Shown in pieces: positions 6,265 to 13,390 of a stretch of DNA of 19,644 bases. How positions within the stretch are numbered: the first letter of the stretch is position 1; each line of letters opens with the position of its first letter. Below the pieces are notes generated by a model. It searched no databases. It was not told the DNA's origin and was given only the letters and a program-made list of their open reading frames with translations. This DNA comes from an uncultured Flammeovirgaceae bacterium (lineage in GTDB: Bacteria > Bacteroidota > Bacteroidia > Cytophagales > Cyclobacteriaceae). Location of the stretch: NCBI GenBank assembly GCA_937138955.1, contig CAKZPJ010000566.1, positions 1-19,644 of the forward strand, read 5' to 3'. Position numbers and translations under genes: made by a program.

Positions 6265-7638
6265 CTAAAAGAAGAACGTGTAGTATGGTTCATCTTTAGC
6301 TAATCGCTGGGTAAGTAGTGCGGCTTCACGAGCGTGATAATCACCCCACATACTAGATTCACCGTTCGCAATTTTGCTACCCTCAGGCACATAATCCCAC
6401 CCGTTAGGTTGATGGTAGATGGAGTGCAGAATTAATCCCTGATGATCCTCATCCGTACTTAGATAGGGTTCCCGGAATAACGTATCTAACACCGTTAGCC
6501 CCGCCTGAAAATATTTCTTACCACTTTCATCTTTACCCTTACTTTGCAAGTACTTACCCAAGCGAAGTAGCCCCTGAGAAGCAATGGCGGCAGCCGAGCT
6601 ATCAATGGGTTCATAGTCGTTGTACGGATCAGATGGGTTATCCAGATAATCGTCCATTTTATGAAGATTGGGTGCGCCCGTATCCCAGTACGGAATACCA
6701 TCGGTCGGCGTATGCTCAATATAAAAATCGCAAGTGGCTTTCGCTGCCTTTAGCATGAACTCTTCAATTTCAGCGCGTTCGTCGTAGCCACTTAGATCAT
6801 CATCACCCAGAGTATCCAAAAACTCTAATTCCTCAGCAAAGCCACACATGGCCCAGGCCAAACCACGTGTCCAGGTAGAGAAACCGGTGTAACCTTGCTG
6901 AGAGTTCGGGCAGCGGTAATTACCGTCTTTGGTATTAAAGACACATTCGTGCGCCGCCCGACCGCGAATATCGTAGGTATCCCGACCTTCTCCGTAGAAG
7001 ACGGAATAGTCCGCAGTAGCTTTTAGGTGCTGTAGTGCCCGATGCAGCAAGTTGATCTTCACATCGTTTTCAGTTTGCAGCACGTGACCTAGTTGATGCG
7101 CCACCATCAGCGCGCGGCAAGAACGAATGGTATCCACAAATAGTGAATGTGGCCCGTTGAAGGAGTGAATAAACCCTCCGTTCTTCGTCTTCGTCCAGCG
7201 GGTAGCTTGCGCGGCTCCCGAAGCTTTTAGAGCCATTTCGTAGAAATGCTGTTCCCAATCGTTCTGCGGAATTTTCCCTTCGCGCATCAGACGGCTCAGG
7301 TTGCCGTAGGTGCTCACGTTATTAAATCCGTGATCGTGCACTCCAATATGGCTCACGTGCGGAGCCATTTCCTCTACCGTTTTGCTACGACCAATGTTCA
7401 AAAACTGCTCGTCGCCGGTAGCGTCGAACTGTAGAATGGCCGAACCGTACTGAAAGCCCTGTGTCCACTCGGTCCAGCCGCGGGTGGTGTAATGTCCTTT
7501 GACGGTAAAGACCGGAGAGCCTTTGGTTTCATCGTAGTGATTTTCAATATGCAATATCTTCTGCCCAGATAATTCCCAGAAAGTATCTAGCAGCGGTTGT
7601 AGAGATTGAGGAGTAAGTTGGTGGTTGATCTTCAGCAT
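6265..7638 (-). CDS. GH88-family unsaturated glucuronyl hydrolase (cytoplasmic)
   Basis: The 457-residue protein has the alpha6/alpha6-barrel signatures of GH88. These enzymes cleave the unsaturated uronic acid left at the non-reducing end of oligosaccharides by polysaccharide lyases, through hydration of its double bond. Visible motifs are HDHGFNN with Asp102, HSLFVDTIRSC with Asp169 (these two Asp fit the catalytic pair), GFSTWTRGLAWAM (252-264), IPYWDTGAP (315-323), DSSAAAIAS (346-354) and SSMWGDYHAREA (428-439). The length is above the roughly 380 residues of the Bacillus enzyme, mainly at the N-terminus and near 270-290. No signal peptide is present, so it should act on imported oligosaccharides in the cytoplasm. 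A well-formed promoter lies 47-78 nt upstream of its ATG. A secreted sulfatase on the same strand suggests a sulfated uronate-containing polysaccharide, but no lyase or SusC/SusD is in view. Confidence 0.9.
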   Translation of the reverse strand: MLKINHQLTPQSLQPLLDTFWELSGQKILHIENHYDETKGSPVFTVKGHYTTRGWTEWTQGFQYGSAILQFDATGDEQFLNIGRSKTVEEMAPHVSHIGVHDHGFNNVSTYGNLSRLMREGKIPQNDWEQHFYEMALKASGAAQATRWTKTKNGGFIHSFNGPHSLFVDTIRSCRALMVAHQLGHVLQTENDVKINLLHRALQHLKATADYSVFYGEGRDTYDIRGRAAHECVFNTKDGNYRCPNSQQGYTGFSTWTRGLAWAMCGFAEELEFLDTLGDDDLSGYDERAEIEEFMLKAAKATCDFYIEHTPTDGIPYWDTGAPNLHKMDDYLDNPSDPYNDYEPIDSSAAAIASQGLLRLGKYLQSKGKDESGKKYFQAGLTVLDTLFREPYLSTDEDHQGLILHSIYHQPNGWDYVPEGSKIANGESSMWGDYHAREAALLTQRLAKDEPYYTFFF

Positions 7639-7684
7639 GAATAGTTAAAATTTGCCCGAAGATAGAGAGAATGGATTAGAGGGG

Positions 7685-7716
7685 CAAACTTAGCAATACT
7701 TGTCTTCGAGATCAAA
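7685..7716 (-). promoter_or_regulatory. Bacteroidota-type promoter of the GH88 gene
   Basis: On the minus strand the sequence reads TTTG (7716-7713), 20 nt, then TAAGTTTG (7692-7685). This matches the -33 TTTG and -7 TAnnTTTG elements of the main Bacteroidota sigma factor exactly, with spacing inside the known 17-23 nt. Transcription would start near 7680, leaving a leader of about 40 nt before the GH88 ATG at 7638. Confidence 0.7.
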
Positions 7717-7735
7717 GTTTGAGGTGGTTTCAGTA

Positions 7736-7947
7736 CTATAGCTTATTGAGTAAATATTGAGCCGGACGAGGCTTTCCCTTTCCTTGTTGCAACTGTTTCA
7801 CTTCACGCAGCCCCAGCTGTAGATTATCGCGGATAGCCTCAACACGAGCCCCCTCATCCCGTATTTCCACAAGGTCAAAATTATACAGTAACTCTAATAA
7901 AACGAAAGCTTCTGGTCGTCTACCGTTAAAACAAATTATTTTTCCAT
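7736..7947 (-). pseudogene. Small antitoxin-like gene broken by a one-base frameshift
   Basis: A minus-strand frame ending at a TAG (7738-7736) encodes about 65 residues including RPEAFVLLELLYNFDLVEI and the ending GKGKPRPAQYLLNKL. This has the look of the short antitoxin-type proteins found beside RelE/ParE or PIN toxins in Bacteroidota: a hydrophobic LLE core, a helical REVKQ segment and a final ARxLLNEL-like tail. No ATG exists in that frame. An ATG at 7947-7945 is in another frame and stops after three codons, but one extra A in the A5 run (7943-7939) would join it to the frame and give about 70 residues. The 212-nt span is one base short of whole codons. It is either a real decayed gene or a homopolymer sequencing error. 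No toxin gene follows; the GH88 promoter starts only 20 nt on. Confidence 0.5.
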
Positions 7948-8141
7948 AGTATTTTTAATACGCAAACTCTATTCTTAGGTTAGCTGCTAAAACCCCAGCA
8001 CGTATTGAAGTAATTGAGAAATAGGTTTTCTATACTAAAATAGGCGGCTTACTTTTTTAGCTCGTAAATGAAGATTTTAAATTCTGTTGACGCTAATGAA
8101 TAAGTTCAAAAACTACGTTTACTGCTCCTATACATACGATA
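7948..8141. other. Gene-free part of the GH88-sulfatase spacer
   Basis: Between the two small-gene remnants I find no open frame with a start, no strong hairpin followed by a T-run, and no tandem repeat. The sequence is AT-rich and looks like decayed intergenic DNA. Confidence 0.5.
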
Positions 8142-8225
8142 CGAAATTTATTGCAAAAGCCCTATTTGTCCGACATAGTCAATTCAATGGAATTGATTGA
8201 AAGTTTTACCAAAGATTTGAAATAA
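8142..8225 (+). pseudogene. Possible remnant of a HEPN/HepT-type (DUF86) toxin N-terminus
   Basis: A plus-strand frame that ends at a TAA (8223-8225) encodes, before the stop, PYLSDIVNSMELIESFTKDL. This resembles the first helix of DUF86/HepT HEPN proteins, which typically read YLEDILESIERIEEYTKG. There is no ATG at the expected place a few residues upstream, and the frame stops where the second helix should begin. The rest of the domain, including the catalytic RxxxxH motif, is gone: the sulfatase gene ends 12 nt on. HEPN toxins pair with MNT nucleotidyltransferase antitoxins; no such partner is seen. The call rests on pattern memory of about 20 residues and is tentative. Confidence 0.35.
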
Positions 8226-8236
8226 CGCACTTTACC

Positions 8237-9979
8237 TCAGGGTATAACTGCACTAACCTTCACCCCATACAATTCCCCTACCTGATCTTGAGGAATATCA
8301 GTAGCTTGAACAGACAAGCTGTAGTCGCCGGGAGATAATTGCAGCGTTCCCCAGGAAAAGTCTTGCCAAGCCATTTCGGGCGCTCTTCCCCGATCTACAT
8401 TATCCGGGCTAGGGTAAGCTTGAGGGACGAAGGATTCGTTGATTCGCTGGACTAATTCCTGATCGCCAACTTTCACTACTACTGTGGCTCCTTCGCTACC
8501 CGAGGGCACTAGATACTGTAAGAAAAATTCGTAGTCTCTGGCTTCTACTACCTTTATCTTCCAACTAACGCTGTCCTGCACAGATTTCCAGTTGACCATC
8601 CAGTCGTAAGACCAGCCATTTTTGTTTTTGTAGGCCAAATTACCGTGCAGTTGCCCACCAGTGGTTGGTAACTCAACTATTGCTTGCTGAAGATGACCTA
8701 CTTCCACCGGAAGGTTAGTATCATTCGTCTTGACTTCACTAAGCCAATTTCGGTATAGCTCAAATAGCTCATTTCGTTTATCGGGTAGTTCACCAGCAAT
8801 ATTGTTCAACTGCGCCGGATCAGCCAGCATGTCGTATAAAGCAAGTTGCTCATTCTTGCCGACTATCAAGCGATACTCATTCGTCCTGACCGCGCCTCTA
8901 TCAGCAAAATAAGAGAACAACGGGCGTTCTGCCCACTCAGTATCTTTCCGCATCATGAGCGGCACTAGACTTCTACCGTCAACTTTAGCAGCCTCGGGCA
9001 AAGGAATTTGACATAAATCCAGCACCGTGGGAAGTAAATCAATATGATCGGCTAGTTCGGTGACCATGTAGTTTTCCGGCAAGTGATTCTTCCATTGAAC
9101 AAAAAGCGGCACCCGCACTCCACCTTCGTCGAGACTAGCTTTTTTGCCCTTCATTCCACCGTTAAAGCGTACTCCGTTAGGACCATTGTCGGTCAGAAAA
9201 AAGATGATGGTGTTTTCTTCCAATTCAAGTTTTTGTAATGCAATCAGTAGTTTTTCTAGGTTATAGTCTACTGTCTCGCACATAGCGTAGATGCCAGCGG
9301 TATACTCATTTATTCCTTTCGCTAGATACTTTTGAAATAGTGAATCTTGCACTTGGATGGGCGTGTGGGGCACATTGTAGGGAAGATAGCAGAAAAAAGG
9401 TTGGTCTTGTTTTTCCTCGATAAACGCAATAGCCTTATCAGTAAAAAAATCAGTCAAGTAACCTTTGGTTTCAGCTAGTTGAGTGTTATGCTTTAGGCGG
9501 GTATCAAAGTAGTTACGAATAATACCATCGGTAAAGCCCCAAAACTCATCAAAACCCTGACCGGTTGGATCAAATGGATAGTTGGAGCCGTTGTGCCACT
9601 TACCAAAGCATCCGGTAGCATAGCCCGCTTGTTTCAGATACTCAGCGATGGTCACTTCTTCGCTGTTCATCACTTCATCTCGCCGAGTAACTCCACTTAC
9701 TCCGGTTCGCAGGTAGTATCGTCCGGTTAGCAACGAAGCACGAGAAGGAGCACAAACCGGAGAAACGTAAAACCGATCAAAACGCACTGATTTTGAAGCA
9801 AAGCGATTAATTGTGGGAGTTTCGATAATGTCATTCCCCGTAATGCCGAAGTCACCGTAGCCCTGATCATCAGTCATAATAATGATGACGTTAGGAGGAG
9901 TAATACCCTCACTATTTTGAGCAATTACGCTCAGTGAAAGAGTAAATAGTAAAATTATTATGAAAGCGATATTAGGCAT
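8237..9979 (-). CDS. Secreted formylglycine-dependent sulfatase with fused C-terminal beta-rich domain
   Basis: The 580-residue protein starts with a signal peptide (hydrophobic 5-19, likely cleavage after VIAQ near 21), so it acts in the periplasm or outside the cell. The type I sulfatase core shows the metal-binding Asp37-Asp38 in MTDDQGYGD, the maturation motif CAPSRASLLTGR with Cys76 (to be converted to formylglycine), Lys127 and His129 in GKWHNG, His205 in VPHTP, Asp264-Asn265 in FLTDNGPNG, and Lys277. All key residues are present. After the core, residues about 435-580 form an extra region rich in W, Y and alternating beta-like segments, reminiscent of a carbohydrate-binding sandwich domain; I cannot name its family. 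A maturase is needed but is not in the window. The start lies 2 nt beyond a strong inverted repeat. The substrate is probably a sulfated polysaccharide fragment. Confidence 0.92.
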   Translation of the reverse strand: MPNIAFIIILLFTLSLSVIAQNSEGITPPNVIIIMTDDQGYGDFGITGNDIIETPTINRFASKSVRFDRFYVSPVCAPSRASLLTGRYYLRTGVSGVTRRDEVMNSEEVTIAEYLKQAGYATGCFGKWHNGSNYPFDPTGQGFDEFWGFTDGIIRNYFDTRLKHNTQLAETKGYLTDFFTDKAIAFIEEKQDQPFFCYLPYNVPHTPIQVQDSLFQKYLAKGINEYTAGIYAMCETVDYNLEKLLIALQKLELEENTIIFFLTDNGPNGVRFNGGMKGKKASLDEGGVRVPLFVQWKNHLPENYMVTELADHIDLLPTVLDLCQIPLPEAAKVDGRSLVPLMMRKDTEWAERPLFSYFADRGAVRTNEYRLIVGKNEQLALYDMLADPAQLNNIAGELPDKRNELFELYRNWLSEVKTNDTNLPVEVGHLQQAIVELPTTGGQLHGNLAYKNKNGWSYDWMVNWKSVQDSVSWKIKVVEARDYEFFLQYLVPSGSEGATVVVKVGDQELVQRINESFVPQAYPSPDNVDRGRAPEMAWQDFSWGTLQLSPGDYSLSVQATDIPQDQVGELYGVKVSAVIP

Positions 9980-9981
9980 AA

Positions 9982-10046
9982 CTGGTTAGTTCTCATTGCC
10001 AAAATACGAAAACAAACCTTTCCACGTGATTGAGAACACTAACCAG
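9982..10046. promoter_or_regulatory. Inverted repeat (14 paired bases, 2-nt bulge) abutting the sulfatase start codon
   Basis: CTGGTTAGTTCTCA (9982-9995) pairs with TGAGAACACTAACCAG (10031-10046), leaving a 2-nt bulge and a 35-nt loop. One arm ends only 2 nt upstream of the sulfatase ATG (9979). If transcribed, the hairpin would cover the place where a ribosome binds. If DNA-bound, the two arms are spaced like a dimeric operator across the promoter. The loop holds TATTTTGG, close to but not a match for TAnnTTTG. Function is inferred from position. Confidence 0.55.
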
Positions 10047-10148
10047 CTTACGTTAGAAATTTAAATGTCCGTCTAAAGTGAACACTTGGTTTTGGTGGGA
10101 TGGTAAAAAAACTAGAATAATTGGAAAAGATGATTGGCTGACCAGTAC

Positions 10149-10289
10149 TCAGAGGGTCTTTCTCTCAGCAGATTGCTTTAACCGACGCAAACTAGTTCTC
10201 ACCTTAGCAACTCTCCGTTTGCTTTGTCGACATTGCCTCTTACTTTCTTCAACTAAAGCTATAGAATCTCGTAGATAGCTATTTAACAT
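10149..10289 (-). CDS. Possible small basic helical protein, or C-terminal remnant
   Basis: A minus-strand frame from an ATG (10289) to a TGA gives 46 residues beginning MLNSYLRDSIALVEES. It then runs through Arg/Lys-rich helical sequence (QCRQSKRRVAKVRTSLRRL) to a short AERKTL end. The frame stays open about 20 codons further upstream without another ATG, so it may be the tail of a lost larger gene. The amphipathic pattern without proline or glycine suggests a single helix. I recognise no family. A plus-strand frame over the same place (10078-10278) looks like its shadow. The gene is unproven. Confidence 0.25.
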   Translation of the reverse strand: MLNSYLRDSIALVEESKRQCRQSKRRVAKVRTSLRRLKQSAERKTL

Positions 10290-10663
10290 TTCTTTAGTTT
10301 TAGATATACTGTGGTGGTACGTTACTGCACTAATTAACTCTAACTATCTCAGTTGATACCTTTAAATCTATGCTTGTTCTAACAAATTTAGTGCAAACGC
10401 ACTGAAAACTACCCAAAGGCTATTTGGAGAATTACGTGGGGTTAATATTCCCCATTTAACCAATTAGTGTGAGGTGTATTTTCACCAATCGCAGTTTAAA
10501 TATGTACTAACTTTAAGTGCTACTATCGGTTGATAAGTAAGAATAGTGCTGGCTTCTAAATATGTTCGTTTAAAAGTTTGAACAACTTAATGTTTTTCAA
10601 CAAGCAGATTCGTCAGATTTATATTTCTAATCACTGCACCTAAGTCTCCTAAAATACTACCTA
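10290..10663. other. Gene-free spacer with three small hairpins upstream of the MDR gene
   Basis: No convincing open frame is present. Three potential stem-loops follow one another. AGTGC/GCACT (10390-10403) has a 4-nt loop. TGGGG/CCCCA (10437-10454) has an 8-nt loop. A GGTG/CACC pair lies near 10472-10486. None has a following T-run. TATATTTC near 10620, one base off TAnnTTTG, is the best promoter-like element before the MDR ATG at 10664, but it lacks a clear -33 partner. This could be decayed DNA or an RNA leader. Confidence 0.35.
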
Positions 10664-11629
10664 ATGAATGCTTTCGTCATCAACCAGTACGGTCCACCTA
10701 CCGTTTTAAAGGTCACTAAAGTAAGTACTCCGCTTATAGGCCCAAAAGAAATACTGATTCATATAGCAGCTTCCGGTTTAAACCCACTCGATTACAAAAT
10801 AAGGAGAGGCGACCTTAAAAGCATAATTCGCTTTTCTTTTCCAAAAGTAATTGGCACTGATGTGGCAGGAACAGTAGTTGGAATAGGCAGTCAAGTGACT
10901 GACCTTCAGCCTAATGATGAGGTGTACGCTATGTTACCAGTACCAAAGTTCGGAGGGTTTGGGGAATACGTAGCAGTAGATGCCAAATACGTAGCTAAAA
11001 AGTCAACCAACCTATCGTTTGAAGAAGCTGCCGCTATACCAGCCGCTGGTCTTACCGCTTGGCAAGCCTTACGAAAAAAAGCAAATATCAATCCCCAAAG
11101 CCGAGTCTTAATTAATGGAGCTTCCGGTGGGGTTGGTACTTTCGCGATTCAGATTGCTAAAGCGGCTGGTGCTCAAGTAACTGGTGTATGCAGTGCCCAG
11201 AATATTCCGCTAGTGAAGGATTTGGGAGCTACAGAAGTTATTGATTACAAGAATCAAGATTTCACTCGGATACCTCATCAGTACGATGTAGTATTTGATG
11301 CTGTTGGCAACCGCTCATTTTCAGAGTGCAAACCTATTTTGGCTAAAAAAGGAACGTATGTCACTACAGCTGTTTCGCCGAAGGTGATGCTTCAATCTGT
11401 TCTTTCCTCTATTGGTGGGAAAACGTGTAAAATAATTATGGTGAAACCTGATAAAGAAGATTTGTACCAACTAGCTCAGTTTGCTGAAGCTGATATGATT
11501 AAACCTATCATTCAAAAGATATATAATGCTACGGAGAAAAATATGGTAGAGGCACACCAACAATTGGAAAGCGGACACACCGTAGGCAAACTAGTTATGA
11601 AAATGAATTTCCAAGATGCTGATGACTAA
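10664..11629 (+). CDS. Zinc-independent MDR-family NADP-dependent oxidoreductase (quinone reductase-like)
   Basis: The 321-residue protein has the two-domain fold of medium-chain dehydrogenase/reductases. The N-terminal GroES-like domain includes ASGLNPLDYKIRRGD (36-50) and IGTDVAGTVVGIGSQV (63-78). The AAGLTAWQAL segment (127-136) precedes the Rossmann motif NGASGGVGTFAIQIAK (151-166), followed by LGATEVIDY. The Cys and His ligands of zinc alcohol dehydrogenases are absent, and the ASGLNP-D signature points to the quinone oxidoreductase branch, which reduces quinones or enones with NAD(P)H. The true substrate is unknown. There is no signal peptide. It stands alone on +, and its stop lies only 17 nt from the convergent NYN gene stop. 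Confidence 0.9.
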   Translation: MNAFVINQYGPPTVLKVTKVSTPLIGPKEILIHIAASGLNPLDYKIRRGDLKSIIRFSFPKVIGTDVAGTVVGIGSQVTDLQPNDEVYAMLPVPKFGGFGEYVAVDAKYVAKKSTNLSFEEAAAIPAAGLTAWQALRKKANINPQSRVLINGASGGVGTFAIQIAKAAGAQVTGVCSAQNIPLVKDLGATEVIDYKNQDFTRIPHQYDVVFDAVGNRSFSECKPILAKKGTYVTTAVSPKVMLQSVLSSIGGKTCKIIMVKPDKEDLYQLAQFAEADMIKPIIQKIYNATEKNMVEAHQQLESGHTVGKLVMKMNFQDADD

Positions 11630-11646
11630 ATTCAAGAACCTACTGG

Positions 11647-12138
11647 CTATCCGGTATATTCAAAGCAATCTTCCTTGGTGATGGGAGTGAAGTAGTCAGC
11701 TTCTTCCAGTAGGACGGCAGCCGTGGTTTTCTCTACGGCAGCAATTTCCACCCGTACTCCTTCTGACTTCAGGTGCCGTACTAATTCTACGTAATCGGCA
11801 TCGCCAGAAAGAATCACGATAGCATCTACTTTGTGCGCCAGTTGGGTTGCTTTAATACTTAGCGGAATATCTGCTCCTTTATAACAGGGTACTACTGAGC
11901 CATGGTAATTTTTACGTAAACGTTGCGCTAACTTAGAGGAGATACTGCTTCCCTCTCGAAAGTAAATGATACGGTTTAACCCTCGTTCGCCCAGCAAACG
12001 GGGAATCAACGTATCGTAATTCAGCATAATGTTATTCTTATTGAATAAATTGTGTAAGCTGATTTCAATATTATTTCCGTCGACTAAAACCGCTACTGAC
12101 TGACTAACTCGAACTGGTGGTGGGACTATTTTACTCAT
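11647..12138 (-). CDS. NYN-domain (PIN-like, LabA/DUF88) putative ribonuclease
   Basis: The 163-residue protein is a stand-alone NYN domain. The conserved acidic set expected for PIN-like nucleases is visible: Asp20 and Asn23 in VLVDGNNIE, Asp90 in KGADIPLSI, and Asp113 plus Asp115 in LSGDADYVELV. The C-terminal EEADYFTPI follows the usual pattern. Some members cut RNA and others are regulators such as LabA; no accessory domain (OST-HTH/LOTUS) is present here. It is the last gene in a minus-strand run after endonuclease V and the oxidoreductase, 72 nt after the latter. The ATG at 12138 gives a short polar lead before the first strand. The gene end is only 17 nt from the MDR gene end, so antisense read-through from either side is possible. 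Confidence 0.88.
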   Translation of the reverse strand: MSKIVPPPVRVSQSVAVLVDGNNIEISLHNLFNKNNIMLNYDTLIPRLLGERGLNRIIYFREGSSISSKLAQRLRKNYHGSVVPCYKGADIPLSIKATQLAHKVDAIVILSGDADYVELVRHLKSEGVRVEIAAVEKTTAAVLLEEADYFTPITKEDCFEYTG

Positions 12139-12210
12139 ATTTTCCTACTGATATTGGAAGGATAAACTACCAGTTGCACTAACTGTTCACTCATCCGCTA
12201 TCTAATGCAA

Positions 12211-13320
12211 CTAAACTTTTTCCTGATCGCCGGAATCAATCGCTTTATAAATAGCTTCTACCACCCGCATATCTCGCAACCCTTCTTCACCGGGCACCCG
12301 CATTGGTTTGTCGTCCATTACGCTCATTGCTTGCTCATCCATTTGTGCTGCTTGCTGATTAACTTGTGGGAAATTAATAGGTCCTTCTTTACTCTCGCCG
12401 GCAATACCTCGATAAGCCGAAAATGGGTCTAGCTTAAACCAGCCTTTATCGGCCGTCACGTTCAAGTAGTTCATACTCATTCCAAAGCTGGTGTGTAGAT
12501 TAGCCAGTGCCCCACTCGGAAATTCTAGTTGGAACATGGTGGTCTCATCTACTTCGGTAAATATTTCGGGACGAGTAGTAAACGATTGAGCGGTCACAGC
12601 GACTGGCTCCTCACCCGTAACGTAGCGAGCGGCCTGAAGGGCATACACACCCATATCCATCATAGCTCCGCCTCCCATTTCTTTATCTAGTTTCCAATGG
12701 TCGGCCCGGCTCTCGCGGTATCCCGCTCCGGCATTTACCATCTTTACTGGTCCAAATACTTTTTCCTGCCCTAAACGCATTATTTCCTGCGTATGCGGTT
12801 CAAATTGCATCCGGTACCCAATAGAAAGTTTGCGCTGATTATCTTCACAGGCTTCAATCATTGCTTCGCACTCCTCTGCACTAGATGCCATTGGCTTCTC
12901 GCAGATCACATGTTTTCCGGCTTTAGCGGCTCTAATAACGTACTCTGCGTGCATTGCGTTGGGTAGCACTACGTAAATAATATCTATATCATCATTATCG
13001 GCAATGGAATCGTAATTTTCGTAATTGTAAATATTCTGATCTTCGATATCGTACTTCTCGGCCCAAACTTTTTCCTTTTCAGGGGTGCCGGTAACTACCC
13101 CGGCTAAATAGCAATTTTCGGTTTCTTGTAGAGCAGGGGCTAATACTTGCCCACTATAGTAGCCTAAACCTACTAGAGCAATACCCATTTTTTCTTTAGG
13201 TTTCAGTCCTACCAGACTAATATTTTTGTTCCAAATGGCTGGAGTAATTGCCAGTGCACTGGCCGAGGCAGTTTTCTTAATAAATTGGCGGCGAGAAGAT
13301 TGAGATTGTGTTTTCATCAT
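12211..13320 (-). CDS. Gfo/Idh/MocA-family oxidoreductase with Tat signal
   Basis: From the ATG at 13320 the protein has 369 residues. Its start holds a twin-arginine signal, SRRQFIKK (9-16), followed by a weakly hydrophobic ASASALAITPAIW. It should therefore be folded with bound NAD(P) in the cytoplasm and exported, as for glucose-fructose oxidoreductase. The Rossmann fold shows VGLGYYSG (50-57) and the family motif CEKPM with Lys142. A later GGGAMMDMGVY carries the conserved catalytic-region Asp. The frame is open further upstream to an ATG at 13401, but that version adds 27 residues, puts the Tat motif out of place and overlaps the nfi end by 11 nt. I therefore prefer 13320 (or the next codon, ATG at 13317). 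The sugar substrate is unknown. It lies 70 nt downstream of nfi on the same strand. Confidence 0.88.
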   Translation of the reverse strand: MMKTQSQSSRRQFIKKTASASALAITPAIWNKNISLVGLKPKEKMGIALVGLGYYSGQVLAPALQETENCYLAGVVTGTPEKEKVWAEKYDIEDQNIYNYENYDSIADNDDIDIIYVVLPNAMHAEYVIRAAKAGKHVICEKPMASSAEECEAMIEACEDNQRKLSIGYRMQFEPHTQEIMRLGQEKVFGPVKMVNAGAGYRESRADHWKLDKEMGGGAMMDMGVYALQAARYVTGEEPVAVTAQSFTTRPEIFTEVDETTMFQLEFPSGALANLHTSFGMSMNYLNVTADKGWFKLDPFSAYRGIAGESKEGPINFPQVNQQAAQMDEQAMSVMDDKPMRVPGEEGLRDMRVVEAIYKAIDSGDQEKV

Positions 13321-13390
13321 TTTGTTAGGTAATCTATTAAGGTGAAGATAGTATTTAGCCCGCAAAAAGTAGGTAGACAAGACACAAAAA

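Noticed and set aside
10078..10278. Plus-strand 66-residue frame starting at GTG
   Set aside because: It lacks a recognisable motif and overlaps the more protein-like minus-strand frame at 10149-10289, so it is probably a shadow.
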